35,215 nt of DNA from Acanthaster planci. Its lineage: Eukaryota; Echinodermata; Asteroidea; Valvatida; Acanthasteridae. Under the pieces are notes generated by a model. It did not search any database and had not been told where the DNA came from. It was given only the letters and a program-made list of their open reading frames with translations. The stretch is from positions 1,509,720 to 1,544,934 of the forward strand of contig NW_019091388.1 of assembly GCF_001949145.1 (NCBI RefSeq), written 5' to 3'. Below, piece after piece: positions 1 to 9,318 of this stretch. The translations under genes were made by a program, and so were the position numbers. Position 1 is the stretch's first letter, and the number at the start of each line of letters is the position of its first letter.

Positions 1-731
1 CCTACTGGTACGTGGACTTGTGGAGTAACATCATGTAGAATGTTCAGCACATTACGCAGGGTTTGATATGGACCGTGCAAAACAGTTACGTGTCACACTG
101 TTTGTTGCAATGGATCGGCTAATCAGAATTGAAAAATTCAGGTTTATTTGAAGACAAATGAACATATTGGGTTTTCCTGCATTTCAACAAAAATAATTCT
201 AAATACATGTAGTTCTACGATTGTTGTAATTCTTGAATTTATATTACAGTTGTAATGCTTCAAAACTTTCCACTCCTTTTCTGTAATTTGGTTGTAAGGG
301 GATGAAGTTACAATGTAATGGTACATGTACATGTACGATACATACTCCGTACATGTTCATCGTCTACCCGCATAATCACGTGTCTTTATGTACATGTACA
401 CTGTAGATAGGCTTGGGGCACACTGTAATCTTTGACACCGATTCTACAGATACATGCACATGAACAATGTACATCAATTCTGACTTCCCCTGCCAAATTG
501 AACACGCTTTACAATTCACTGATAACATGACGCATGATGTGCAAGTACATGTACAGTGTACATGAATGTATCCATGTGAAAACCATATTGCTCCCTTCAA
601 CATTATTCAGAACCTAAAATTTGTTTGACATGTGCATAAACACGTACATGTACATGTAGGTTCGGGCACTGCTCAGACTCATGTTTTAATAAACTTGTGG
701 AAAACTAGAATTGGCCACTGCCTGTGTATAG
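1..731. other. Non-coding stretch, no gene seen
   Basis: No reading frame here looks like protein. The short frames give His-Val, Cys-Thr or Met-Tyr runs, which is what repeated ACATGT words produce in any frame. TACATGTA words occur around 320, 390, 547 and 645. The only gene-like signal is a splice acceptor at the right edge (ending CTGTGTATAG at 731), which introduces the exon candidate that follows. Confidence 0.6.
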
Positions 732-926
732 ACAGTTGACTCCTCAAGCCCATGATTTGGATTTTATGTATAGGTTGGGAATCCATTCTGTTGATTTTTT
801 CGGGCAGAGTCACCCGAGTCTTCATGCAAGAAAAATAACCCTCAAATCAGCGCTGAACTCCGACTCCTCGTTTTCCCTGACTTCTCGCTCCGATTTCTCT
901 CACACAAAGTCCCCCCAATCACTGAG
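732..926 (+). CDS. Candidate internal exon, unrecognised protein
   Basis: An open segment of 195 nt is bounded by an acceptor (CTGTGTATAG, 722-731) and a donor (CTGAG|GTAACT at 927). One leading base is followed by 64 codons and two trailing bases. The translation is ordinary in composition: it begins QLTPQAHDLDFMYRLG, continues through HSVDFFGQSHP and ends in a serine-rich tail (SDFSHTKSPQSL). It lacks the repeat-driven His-Val bias of neighbouring frames. I do not recognise a domain. Its trailing phase fits the small exon candidate at 1071. It could still be a chance frame, since a frame of this length is not rare in 35 kb. Confidence 0.35.
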
Positions 927-1070
927 GTAACTCTTGTTCATGCTGTGTGCTGTACGTGTACGAGCATGCTCAATCACATCCTATCCAAAAACCACTTTTT
1001 CCTTTTATCATTATTTTGTTCTTCACATTGCTGTGGGGCTCCGGAGCTGGCCCCCTCGATCTCTCCTCAG

Positions 1071-1109
1071 CCACGACGTGCTTGTGGGAAGCACTAGCTC
1101 CCAAAGTAG
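1071..1109 (+). CDS. Candidate 39-nt mini-exon
   Basis: The acceptor is pyrimidine-rich (CTCGATCTCTCCTCAG, ending 1070). The donor (AAAGTAG|GTCAAA at 1110) is weak. The segment is 39 nt, starts with one base and leaves two, so it takes the phase left by the exon candidate at 732-926. In that frame it reads HDVLVGSTSSQS, which continues the serine-rich character. The case rests only on splice signals and phase. Without transcript evidence it remains tentative. Confidence 0.2.
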
Positions 1110-2271
1110 GTCAAATCAATCCTAAAGATTCTTATCAAGTTGGGCAACACAATCATGTCCGCTTCAAGTTTCTTTAATTGCAGCACAAAGTATGGTTATG
1201 GGGATATCTTCCACTACAGGTACTCATGTGCAATGCAAATCGACGAAGATTTACACATATTCTTTTTACATGTACATGTATGTGCACAATTTGCTAAACC
1301 GTATAGGTATTGTTACAATACATGTATTACGCAGTGCATTTACATGTACATGTAACTTTCATATATGCACAAGTTGAAAGTACTGGAAGCCGTTCACATA
1401 ATGTGTCTGTCAGCAATGTACATTTATTCACTTCGTACAGGTGTACATGTACACAGAAGAACACACATTTGGAAAGCCAGAAAAGAAAACAGGAGCAGGC
1501 AACTTTCAGGGAATTCAACTTTTATTCATCAGAATGTTCATGAGAATCTCTGTCCAGATTTGATGGGCATTAATGATACACATGTAAGTACAGACTTCAA
1601 AGAATAAACACATTCTGTACAAGTTCAGCAGATCATTCACGGGGAAGGTTTTCCAAGGAAGGGCAGCTCTGCTTTCTGCAGCCAAATGGGGAAGCTTCTT
1701 CCCGGAATGGCATCACAACAACAGTGCCCTCGGCTGCCCAGAAAAGCACAGACAATTTTGAACTCTCAAAATCGACACTTATGTGTACATTAACTCAGAC
1801 AGGATGTCAAATTGTTTTCATCCAGTAGCAGTAGAAAAGATACACAGCATGTGTAATCTGAGAGAAATTCACCACACGGACCCTTTTGCTGGAAAACACT
1901 GATCACATTTTAATGAGCGGCAGCTATGTACAGCAGTTACACATATGCGCAAAACCTTTTTTTGCATGCTGGGAATTTAATCTGACATGTTCTGCAATGG
2001 ACTAAAGCCTCTGGGCACTTTCCATGGGATTATGGTTGTCATTTTGCCAACAACAATTGCAGCTGGCAGGAAAAAAAATTCAATGGAAGGACAATGTAAT
2101 CTTAATATTTGCATCCTGTCATGTTTCTACTGAGAGAGGAAAATGAAATTACCCATCGTACATGTATGCACTGTTACCAAGTGCATACTGATAAAATGCC
2201 AGTATGTCAGAAAACTCATGAAATAACCACTTTTTTTCTCAATCTGAAAATAGCTTGACATGTAAGACTTG

Positions 2272-2513
2272 GGCCATTTTCCAATACTCGACTTTGTCTC
2301 CGTCTCAGGCTTCATTCCCCAAACCAATCCCCGATTGTGGGCCTGAAATGTTTAAATTACATTAGATTACTGTAATTTTTGGCTTTCTTGCATCTTATTT
2401 GATGTTCTGTGGCACTATTAGACTGATTACTGCACTTACAGCTTCAAAGTCAGCTAGTAAAAAAATCAGTTGAAGCCTGAGACGGAGCCGAGGTTGAGTA
2501 TTGGAAAACGGCC
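2272..2513. repeat. Inverted-repeat element with 43-bp arms
   Basis: The left arm at 2272-2314 and the right arm at 2471-2513 are reverse complements at about 38 of 43 positions, starting from the shared TGAAGCCTGAGACGGAG. They enclose about 156 bp of unrelated AT-rich sequence. A second small hairpin follows directly at 2515-2541 (AATTGTTGG / CCAACAATT). The structure fits an old MITE or foldback element. No target-site duplication is obvious. Confidence 0.6.
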
Positions 2514-2777
2514 AAAATTGTTGGAAAACCCAACAATTTTTTCCAAATTGTGAATCTGTGGTATTTAGGCTCTTTATCATTCACACAATCAGTGAAAACT
2601 ACTGGTGCCAATATACATGTACATGCATGTGATCAACATATATATGGTACATGTACATACATGTGACAAACACATATGGTACATGTACATGTACAATTTA
2701 CCAGTACACTGTATTCACAGAAATGAGAATATGCTTTCATGCCGGTACAACCGTACTGTGCAGGTCTGGATGTATTC

Positions 2778-2952
2778 CAGTCGAACTTCATTAATAAGAG
2801 GCCCTTCAGACTTGGTAAATTACCTTGTTTTAACGGGAACCTTGTATTATCAGGAATGAAAACAATGATAAACAAAGGATTGGGACCTATGATTAACTTT
2901 GTTATAAGCAGACTCTTGTATTAACAATGCTCTTATTAATGAAGTTCAACTG
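2778..2952. mobile_element. 175-bp MITE with CAGTYGAACTTC ends, pogo/Tigger-like
   Basis: The ends at 2778-2800 and 2930-2952 are 23-bp terminal inverted repeats with one mismatch (CAGTCGAACTTCATTAATAA on the left against CAGTTGAACTTC on the right). The interior has no coding capacity. Ends starting CAGT with an AACYTC motif recall pogo/Tigger-type members of the Tc1/mariner superfamily. A TA follows the right end, but the left flank is TC, so the TA target duplication is not intact. The family assignment is inference. Confidence 0.6.
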
Positions 2953-4325
2953 TATACACATTTGTGACCGGCTCTAGAAAAATGGGTAATAAGTCGCCAG
3001 ATTCAGGTCATCAGTTTTTGGTATGGCTGGATTGAGTACATCAAAAGCTACAATTTGATTTATGAATGACCCCTGCAGTGCACTGGGTTCCAGAGATATC
3101 TAGACATTTGTATATCCACATTTTCAGATTCAATGAAAGCACTTCTTGAGAAAAAGCTCAGAAAGTGTAGCACTTGGAAATACAATGCTATGTAGGATTT
3201 CCTACTGAACGATCAATTTTTCATCTTTATTCATCAGTATCCATGTTTGTAGTCACAAATTCTGAAAACATACATGTAAATGTTATACAAGCTGATAGAG
3301 GAAAAACACAAAATCACATTTTTGAAGACATTTTGCCCTCTCCAAATAGAACGGGGCATAACATACTTATACCCTTTTTGCAGAGGGGGTCACATTTTTG
3401 TGAGAACATGTACGTACATGTATGTACGTACTACATGTTTACCGGTACTGTACTGTGCAGTGCTGCATTACCGTAATGCACACGTACAATACATGTACCT
3501 GTGTGCACAGATGGAGGTGTAAACAAAGCCAATTATCAATCACTAATTACCCACTGAAACACCGAATATTTATAAACCAATTACAGCTTTATAATCCTGC
3601 TATTGTGGAGTGACAGATTCTCAATAGAGTTCCTCTGCATGCTGCCACTTTAATAGTCGTTGACAAGAAGAGAATCAATGTTTGTGATGTACAGTTCATT
3701 CGTTCCTTCAGTCTGGCAATTTTGTACCAGCAATCAAGTACACTGTGCGTGTTAGAAAAAGAATGCACTGGTGCATGTACGTATTGATCCTGTACGTGTA
3801 GGCACTATGCAAACTGTATGCAAGAAGTGCAGACGGTTATGTTCCCTTTGTGTAACTGGTAGTACAGTAGGTTTCCTTTTGCTCTTTCTACATTATATGG
3901 GTCTGTCTTTTTAAGGGGTCCAATGGGAACTATACTGGTACATGTAAAGCAACATACATGTACATGTATGTGTACATATACCATGACACTGACAGAGTTG
4001 TTGAGTGTAACTGCAAGGTCAAAGAGTCCAGTTTTTTCATTATGACTTTATCAAATTTGGTTATTACAGGACTTTTAGAAAATGTTATCCTTTTTTTATT
4101 TCAAATTTTGGGTTTTAGGACAAAAAGGGTTATAAACCAATCAGTTTGAGAAGGAAGGGAGACAAGTATACCAGTACCTACATGTACATGTAGAGTGTCA
4201 TTTTGTTGGGTAAAAAAAGAATAGTTTTCATTCTAAATGGACTTAATGTAATATTGTTTTCCATTTAGAAATATGATACAAGCTCTATACTAACACTCTC
4301 CTTTTTTCAAGATGTATTTTTTTGC

Positions 4326-4400
4326 GTTGGGGAGATGTTAATTTATAATAAATATATGTTGGGTAAGGGCAAAACCTGTTACATAAATTAACACTCTCCT
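4326..4400. repeat. 75-bp palindromic mini-element, copy 1
   Basis: The left arm GGGGAGATGTTAATTTAT (about 4329-4346) and the right arm ATAAATTAACACTCTCC (4383-4399) are inverted repeats. The centre contains GTTGGGTAAGGGCAAAACCT. The same central sequence and a right arm that exactly complements this left arm recur at 30668-30715 beside the assembly gap, which shows this is a repeat family. A related fragment (AACACTCTCC) also lies near 4293-4302. Confidence 0.6.
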
Positions 4401-4762
4401 GTCAAACAGTCTGCAGGATAAGAGTATCACCCTGAAGCATTCCATATTCCCGTTTGTTATACATGTATGTGAAACCACAATGTGAGTTCTGCCACTAGCA
4501 AAGAACCAATCTCAACGTTCTCCACACGCCTAATATTTTAAGACAACACCATACAGTCAGAAAAGGTTGAATCAACCAGAACTTAGGCCACTGTTAGCTC
4601 TTCCTTTACAGTTGCGCACTGTGCCAGAGATTACGTGAGAGAACTGAGTGATGTCCTGGCCAAACTTTGTGCCTGAAGTGTTTCACCTTTCCTACACACA
4701 AAATAAAGCAGTGACATGCACTACTTGTTTGTGTAAATCTGTGTTGAGGGCTATGGAATGAT

Positions 4763-4984
4763 TTGCAAAGGGGGGGAGGGGGCATTGGTGAGACCATCCT
4801 AAACCAGCTATTAAAAGACCTGCTAAAAGTTGCTGTTACCCACGAGTTGAAAAAAGCATCTCCTCCCCCTTCTGATGCTGGTACTTTGCAAATTAGCCAA
4901 CTGCAGGGTAGGGAACAGCTTTCAAAGTTTGGCCCCGAGTGTGTCCCACTCCTTGAAAAAAAGAAAGACCCATTTGGGGTATAG
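4763..4984 (+). CDS. Doubtful reading frame, unrecognised
   Basis: A plus-strand frame is open from 4763 to a TAG at 4982. It has no ATG start and would need splicing. After a glycine run from a G-rich tract, the translation looks protein-like: an amphipathic stretch (LLKDLLKVAVTHELKK), a proline-rich patch and a lysine-rich end (LLEKKKDPFGV). The stop codon falls inside the left terminal repeat of the MITE at 4980-5134, so a real C-terminus here would be element-derived. The frame on the opposite strand over the same DNA is longer but has a poor composition. I consider it more likely chance than gene. Confidence 0.18.
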   Translation: MQRGGGGIGETILNQLLKDLLKVAVTHELKKASPPPSDAGTLQISQLQGREQLSKFGPECVPLLEKKKDPFGV

Positions 4985-5134
4985 AGTACAGAAGTGAATA
5001 TGTTACAAGCACAATTATGTTTGAAAAAGGTCTTATTGTGAGAACCAGCACGTGAACCAACGCATGTGCGCATACTCCATTCCTTTGTATGGCATTTACT
5101 GGCTCTAAATGACATCACACTTCAGTTCTCTATA
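4980..5134. mobile_element. 155-bp MITE, copy 1 of a two-copy family
   Basis: The ends are inverted repeats: TATAGAGTACAGAAGTG at 4980-4996 and, reversed, TATAGAGAACTGAAGTG at 5118-5134. The interior shares GCACAATTATG, GTGAGAACCAG, GTGAACCAA, GCATACTCCATTC and ATGACATCACACTT-like blocks with the copy at 34281-34431. The flanking TA dinucleotides suit a Tc1/mariner-type insertion, but this is not certain. Confidence 0.75.
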
Positions 5135-5389
5135 CATGTACATGTACAGTATACACATAAGTAACACAGATTAAAAAAGAATAAGTTCAAAGACCATTTA
5201 CACCAAAATCAAAAATCCAACACCAAAAATCAGAGTAAATGGTGACTGCATGGAACATCTACCAGTACGGTACATACAGTACTTCATCATTAGTTCAGGA
5301 TTTTTCTTCCATGTCCACCGTCAGAATGCAAATTAAGCATACATGCACATGTACATGTGTGCCAGCATCATCTGTGCACACTGTGCTCC

Positions 5390-5599
5390 ATGCATGTGCC
5401 TGAACCAGTTGAAATTCTTCTTACCATTTTGCATGTGAACCAACCTGCTCTTGGGAACTCAGTAGTATCTACTCTGATCCATAATAGGCATGCATCCCCT
5501 AGACAACAGAACCAATTAAAGGTAACTGATACGTCAAGTACCAGCACCGTCGACGTAGACTATGCTCATTCCCCACGTCCTGTTAACACACTGCCGTGA
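5390..5599 (+). CDS. Doubtful 69-codon frame, serine/threonine-rich end
   Basis: An ATG-initiated frame ends at a TGA at 5597. It begins MHVPEPVEILLTILHVNQ and ends in a Ser/Thr/Pro-rich tail (TDTSSTSTVDVDYAHSPRP). Composition is fairly protein-like apart from one repeat-derived HVN. A possible internal donor AAAG|GTAACTG lies at 5522. No domain is recognised, and there is no promoter or poly(A) signal I can assign. Chance remains the default explanation. Confidence 0.18.
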   Translation: MHVPEPVEILLTILHVNQPALGNSVVSTLIHNRHASPRQQNQLKVTDTSSTSTVDVDYAHSPRPVNTLP

Positions 5600-5995
5600 A
5601 TGTAATCAGCATAAGGGGGCGTAGCACACGTGACAAGAATAATGGCCATGACTCTTTAGTTTCACCTGGCTGGTTATTAAAACTCCCCGCCAAATGGCAC
5701 TGCTCAAATGTTTGGGGCTACAATGCTTTATGAAGGATGCAATGATGTCCTTTGGACTATCTGAAACATACATGTACATACACAGTATGTATGCACAAGT
5801 ACTGTAGGAACTGTCATACAGTTTCTGACAGATCTGTGCATTTATAAAAAGCCAAAGCTTCAGATTTATTTTATTGAGTATTCGAGTACGGTAATTCTTC
5901 AGCCTTGCTCCGGGGAAGTGTACAACCAAAGGAATACTGTGAACATTAAAAGGAAAAAAAAGCACAGCACATGTTCACTCTTCATGTACCATTAC

Positions 5996-6160
5996 CAGAC
6001 CTGCCAACCTTGCTGTACTCCTTCCTGAGGCAGGCATTACCACACAATAGATTAAAAATTCAAATGAACTGAATGAACTCATTTACATGTAAATACCTTC
6101 TAATCTACTGTGTGGTAATGCCTGACTTAAGGAAGGAGTACGGCAAGGTTGGCAGGTCTG
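5996..6160. mobile_element. 165-bp foldback MITE with about 60-bp arms
   Basis: Nearly the whole element is two inverted arms. The left arm starts CAGACCTGCCAACCTTGC at 5996 and runs to about 6054. The right arm (about 6101-6160) reads back CAGACCTGCCAACCTTGC with only a few differences and a 1-bp length change. The spacer is about 45 bp and contains a TACATGTA word. A transcript through it would fold into a long hairpin. No clear target duplication is visible. Confidence 0.85.
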
Positions 6161-7085
6161 CAGTACACGCACCCACATAGTGTGCAAGAAAATTAAAATA
6201 CACCTAATTTACAAGTAACATCAAAGAATAAGCATTAAAGTACATGTAAATTTTAACTTTCACAGTACATGTACGGTAGGTACTGTATTTTTTATATTGT
6301 ACACTACACGTGTACTGAATCAGACTTTTCAATTTCCATCACAAAAGAGCATAAATTATGAGTGAACAATGTAGCAGTACATGTACAGTGTAGTACATGT
6401 ACTTTTGGGCAGGGCCTAAGCTGCAGTTTGTAACTTTTGCCCATAGAGGCACATACACAGTTGTCCATGTACATTATACCGGTACATGTACCTTTATATG
6501 TACGTGTACATGTATGTACATGAATAGTATGTGGGCTACACTGTACTGGTACATCTACATGTACATTAACTGCAGCAAACAGACGCACAAGTTGGTTTTT
6601 TTAAAACATTCACTGTACATTTGTACTTTATAAACCCAAATTTAGAGGGAATACACACAAGCGTTAAAATTATTCTGATAAGTTATGGGACAAGTTCAGC
6701 CATACTTGAGTCACAGCTCCAAGTTCAAGCATAATGCCACATGTCATTGTGATTTAATAAGAAAAAAGAATATTGTGTCTGGCAAATGACCAACACTGCC
6801 TCCATGGCAAGAAACCTCTTCATCCTGTGTCATTAAAGGTTCACTCTTGAGATCTTTACTTACACTAAACGCTACCCTAACCTTGACAAAACATAACGGT
6901 AATGAACACAGCTTGGCAGATATGTGTATTACGGCATAATGACTAGCGCGGGACACGGCCTGATGAGACATTCCTTGACTCGGAGGGAAATACCGGGGCA
7001 CTGGGGACAGACCTGTTTTCGTCATTCTCAGAGATTCATCCCTTAAACGATGACGCATTCATACCATCTTCTTCTTTTTCTCTAG

Positions 7086-7144
7086 CTCAGTCTCTCTCAC
7101 CGTCTCATTCCCCTCCTCGCCCCAATCCTTTTTTCTGGTGCTGT
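7086..7144 (+). CDS. Candidate 59-nt exon after a strong acceptor
   Basis: The acceptor is one of the best in the window (CCATCTTCTTCTTTTTCTCTAG, whose AG ends at 7085). A possible donor is CTGT|GTAAAC at 7145. With one leading and one trailing base it contains 19 codons, serine- and proline-rich then hydrophobic (SVSLTVSFPSSPQSFFLVL). Its phases accept the 1071-1109 exon and fit the 9122 exon. Another frame (QSLSPSHSPPRPNP) is also open, so the frame is not secure. Confidence 0.2.
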
Positions 7145-9121
7145 GTAAACGAGACGCGGGATTGATCTGTGGCACGTTCAGCTGACTATATGGGAGGGCA
7201 AGACGGTGTGTGGCAATGTCCCATTGATCAGGGGGAAGAAATGTTAAAATGCCAGAGTGGGTTTGGGCTAGTAAATGATATGGAAGAATACACGCCAACA
7301 GCTAAGAAGTACCGTAATACTACTACCCTCCATGAGCACATTACATGTTCATGCACATGTATATGTACACGTACACCATGTACAGACATGTACTGGTACA
7401 TCGGATTATCATATGTGCACGTACAATGTACACATGTACATGTACTTTTGTTGTTTTATAAGCAAATTTAATTTAAAATTCCTTTGAATTATGTGAATAG
7501 CTACAGGTGTGACTCCCACCTGTACATGAGCAAGCATACATGTATACAGTACATGTAATGCATGCCGTACATGTACTGTACCAATACATGTACATGTATG
7601 TGAACTCTGCTGACATGTTTCGTATGAGCGCATGCAAATGGTGCATGCATGAACGGATACAATGAATCCTATAATACACAGAGCTACCAGTATTCAAGTT
7701 CCAGACTTCAACTATAAATAAATGTAATGCACCTTTAAGTTATGAATTTAAACATACAGTAGACACTCTGTAATTTATGTACTTTGAGACACTTACATGT
7801 ACATGCACACCCTAACCCTGTGTCAAAATTCAAAAATAGAATTCCAAGTTGTTTCACGTAGCATTTACCAGTATGTACATGTACATGTACAATGTACCTG
7901 TATACATTGTGGTCAAATTGTAACATGGTTAAAGAGCCCATCCTTTGTTAACAGCACATGCACTTGTACATTTATATACACGTACATGTAAGTGTTGCCT
8001 GTGTTACGGACCCATGCAACTTGTTCTACAAATCATTACAAGCCAGGAGAATGGCCCATTTCACCTCTAACAGTTCAATTTTGAATTCGGCTATCGTACG
8101 GTACATATACCGGTACATGTAAGATGCAAAGGCTAGAGAGTTTGTGGCTTCAGTGGAACTGCACCTACACATGTGCATGTGGCCTGTGTGCCAAGCCGAA
8201 CAAACTAGATATTCAAGTCATGCCGAAGGTGTCGAACTGCCCATGACAGAGGCATTCGTGCGCAACAAACAACCTCAATATTTATGGAATTTTTCCCCTT
8301 ATACATGTATATCTATACGGCCTCAGTTTCTCTGGTAATTGGACGCTTGGCAATTTGAAGATGTGTTTTCTAGGCCTGGTTTGAATATGTCAAGTTGAAC
8401 CATGAATAATCCATGTTTTTGTTTTTTCTACATAAACCCACCTGAATTGTAAAATGCACAGTGAAGGAAAACGTACTACTGTATTTCTATGTGTTCCTAT
8501 GTGCAATAGATGTTCGGTATTATACCAAAGTCAACTTCTCAGAATTATCAATATTCAATGCACAATTTGCCAGGATTTCACGGTACGTATTTTAACGTTT
8601 CCTTTTTGTTAGAAGTAGCAATGAGAAATAAGGACTAATTCCTTATGTGATGTTATTAATTAACAAAAAAAAAATGACATTCCAATCCTATTTATATAAT
8701 TACCGGTACACTGCACATGCAAAATACAACAAAATGAAACCCTTTTTTCATTTTTGGCATAAGAAATACATGTACCATCCTAGTATCTATACATGTAAAC
8801 ATATACATGTTTCAAACATTTGGGCAAATTTGCCAAAGATGTGTACACAGATGAAGCTAGGACACAATAAAAGTCTCTTCCCTGGCACAAACATCCAAGC
8901 ATGCCTTAGCAGCCCTGATGAGATAAGGTCGTACGTGTACAGTTGTCAGGTTTACTATTTCTCAACAACCATACATGTATTTGTCACTCAAGCTCCACGT
9001 GGTACTTAGTGTCTTGGGTAGCCACAAATCTGAAACGTGAGCCGCACTGAAGTACATCTTTGGGTAAATTCTGTTCATCAACGGGTAACTGCATAATTAT
9101 CCTCAATTTGTTTCTTTCTAG
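7145..9121. other. Non-coding DNA, no gene seen
   Basis: This stretch contains dense TACATGTA and TACCGGTA words (7335-7600, 7790-7990, 8100-8120) and no convincing frame. The short frames on both strands are dominated by His, Val, Cys, Thr and Tyr from the repeat. The end of the stretch is a polypyrimidine tract leading into the exon candidate at 9122. Confidence 0.5.
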
Positions 9122-9318
9122 CCCGCAGGCGCACATCTCTGCGAGAATCCCGCTTTAACGATTTGAGCAAACAGCTGGTGAAAAATGATCAGGGCACACT
9201 GATGGGTTTTTCTGAACAGATCGGTTCAGTTGCTGTTAGAAAAGCCATGATGACCCCAGTACACAACCTCGGGACAGCGAGCCTTCACGCAACCTTGGTG
9301 AACATCAATCGACTGTGA
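9122..9318 (+). CDS. Probable exon, likely 3'-terminal, unrecognised protein
   Basis: A strong acceptor (CAATTTGTTTCTTTCTAG, ending 9121) opens a frame with two leading bases, then 64 codons to a TGA at 9316-9318. There is no in-frame ATG near the start, so it can only be a downstream exon. The translation is convincingly protein-like: a basic start (RRRTSLRESRFNDLSKQ), a central GTLMGFSEQIGSVAVRK and an end HATLVNINRL. It has no repeat-word bias. I do not recognise the family. An alternative is an internal exon ending at 9297 with the donor TTG|GTGAAC. No nearby AATAAA was noticed, which weakens the terminal-exon reading. Confidence 0.45.

Larger units (their letters stand above)
1110..7085. 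other. Intron-like or intergenic DNA with scattered MITEs
   Basis: Apart from the two doubtful frames at 4763-4984 and 5390-5599 I see no coding sequence. The stretch holds TACATGTA words and inverted-repeat elements at 2272-2513, 2778-2952, 4326-4400, 4980-5134 and 5996-6160, each listed separately. If the exon chain 732 to 9318 is real, this would be one large intron. Confidence 0.5.

Noticed and set aside
144-1607. Many short frames on both strands rich in His-Val, Cys-Thr and Met-Tyr, here and throughout the first 18 kb
   Set aside because: These dipeptide runs are the translations of repeated ACATGT/GTACAT words in successive frames. They carry no start, splice or family evidence.
4606-5118. 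170-codon minus-strand frame, one of the longest in the window
   Set aside because: It runs through a MITE and a G-rich tract. Composition is Ser/Phe/Cys/His-heavy with no domain, and the opposite strand reads more like protein over part of it.
6744-7298. Two adjacent minus-strand frames of 104 and 79 codons
   Set aside because: They are antisense to a strong plus-strand polypyrimidine acceptor, and the lysine/glutamate run at the end is simply the complement of that tract.
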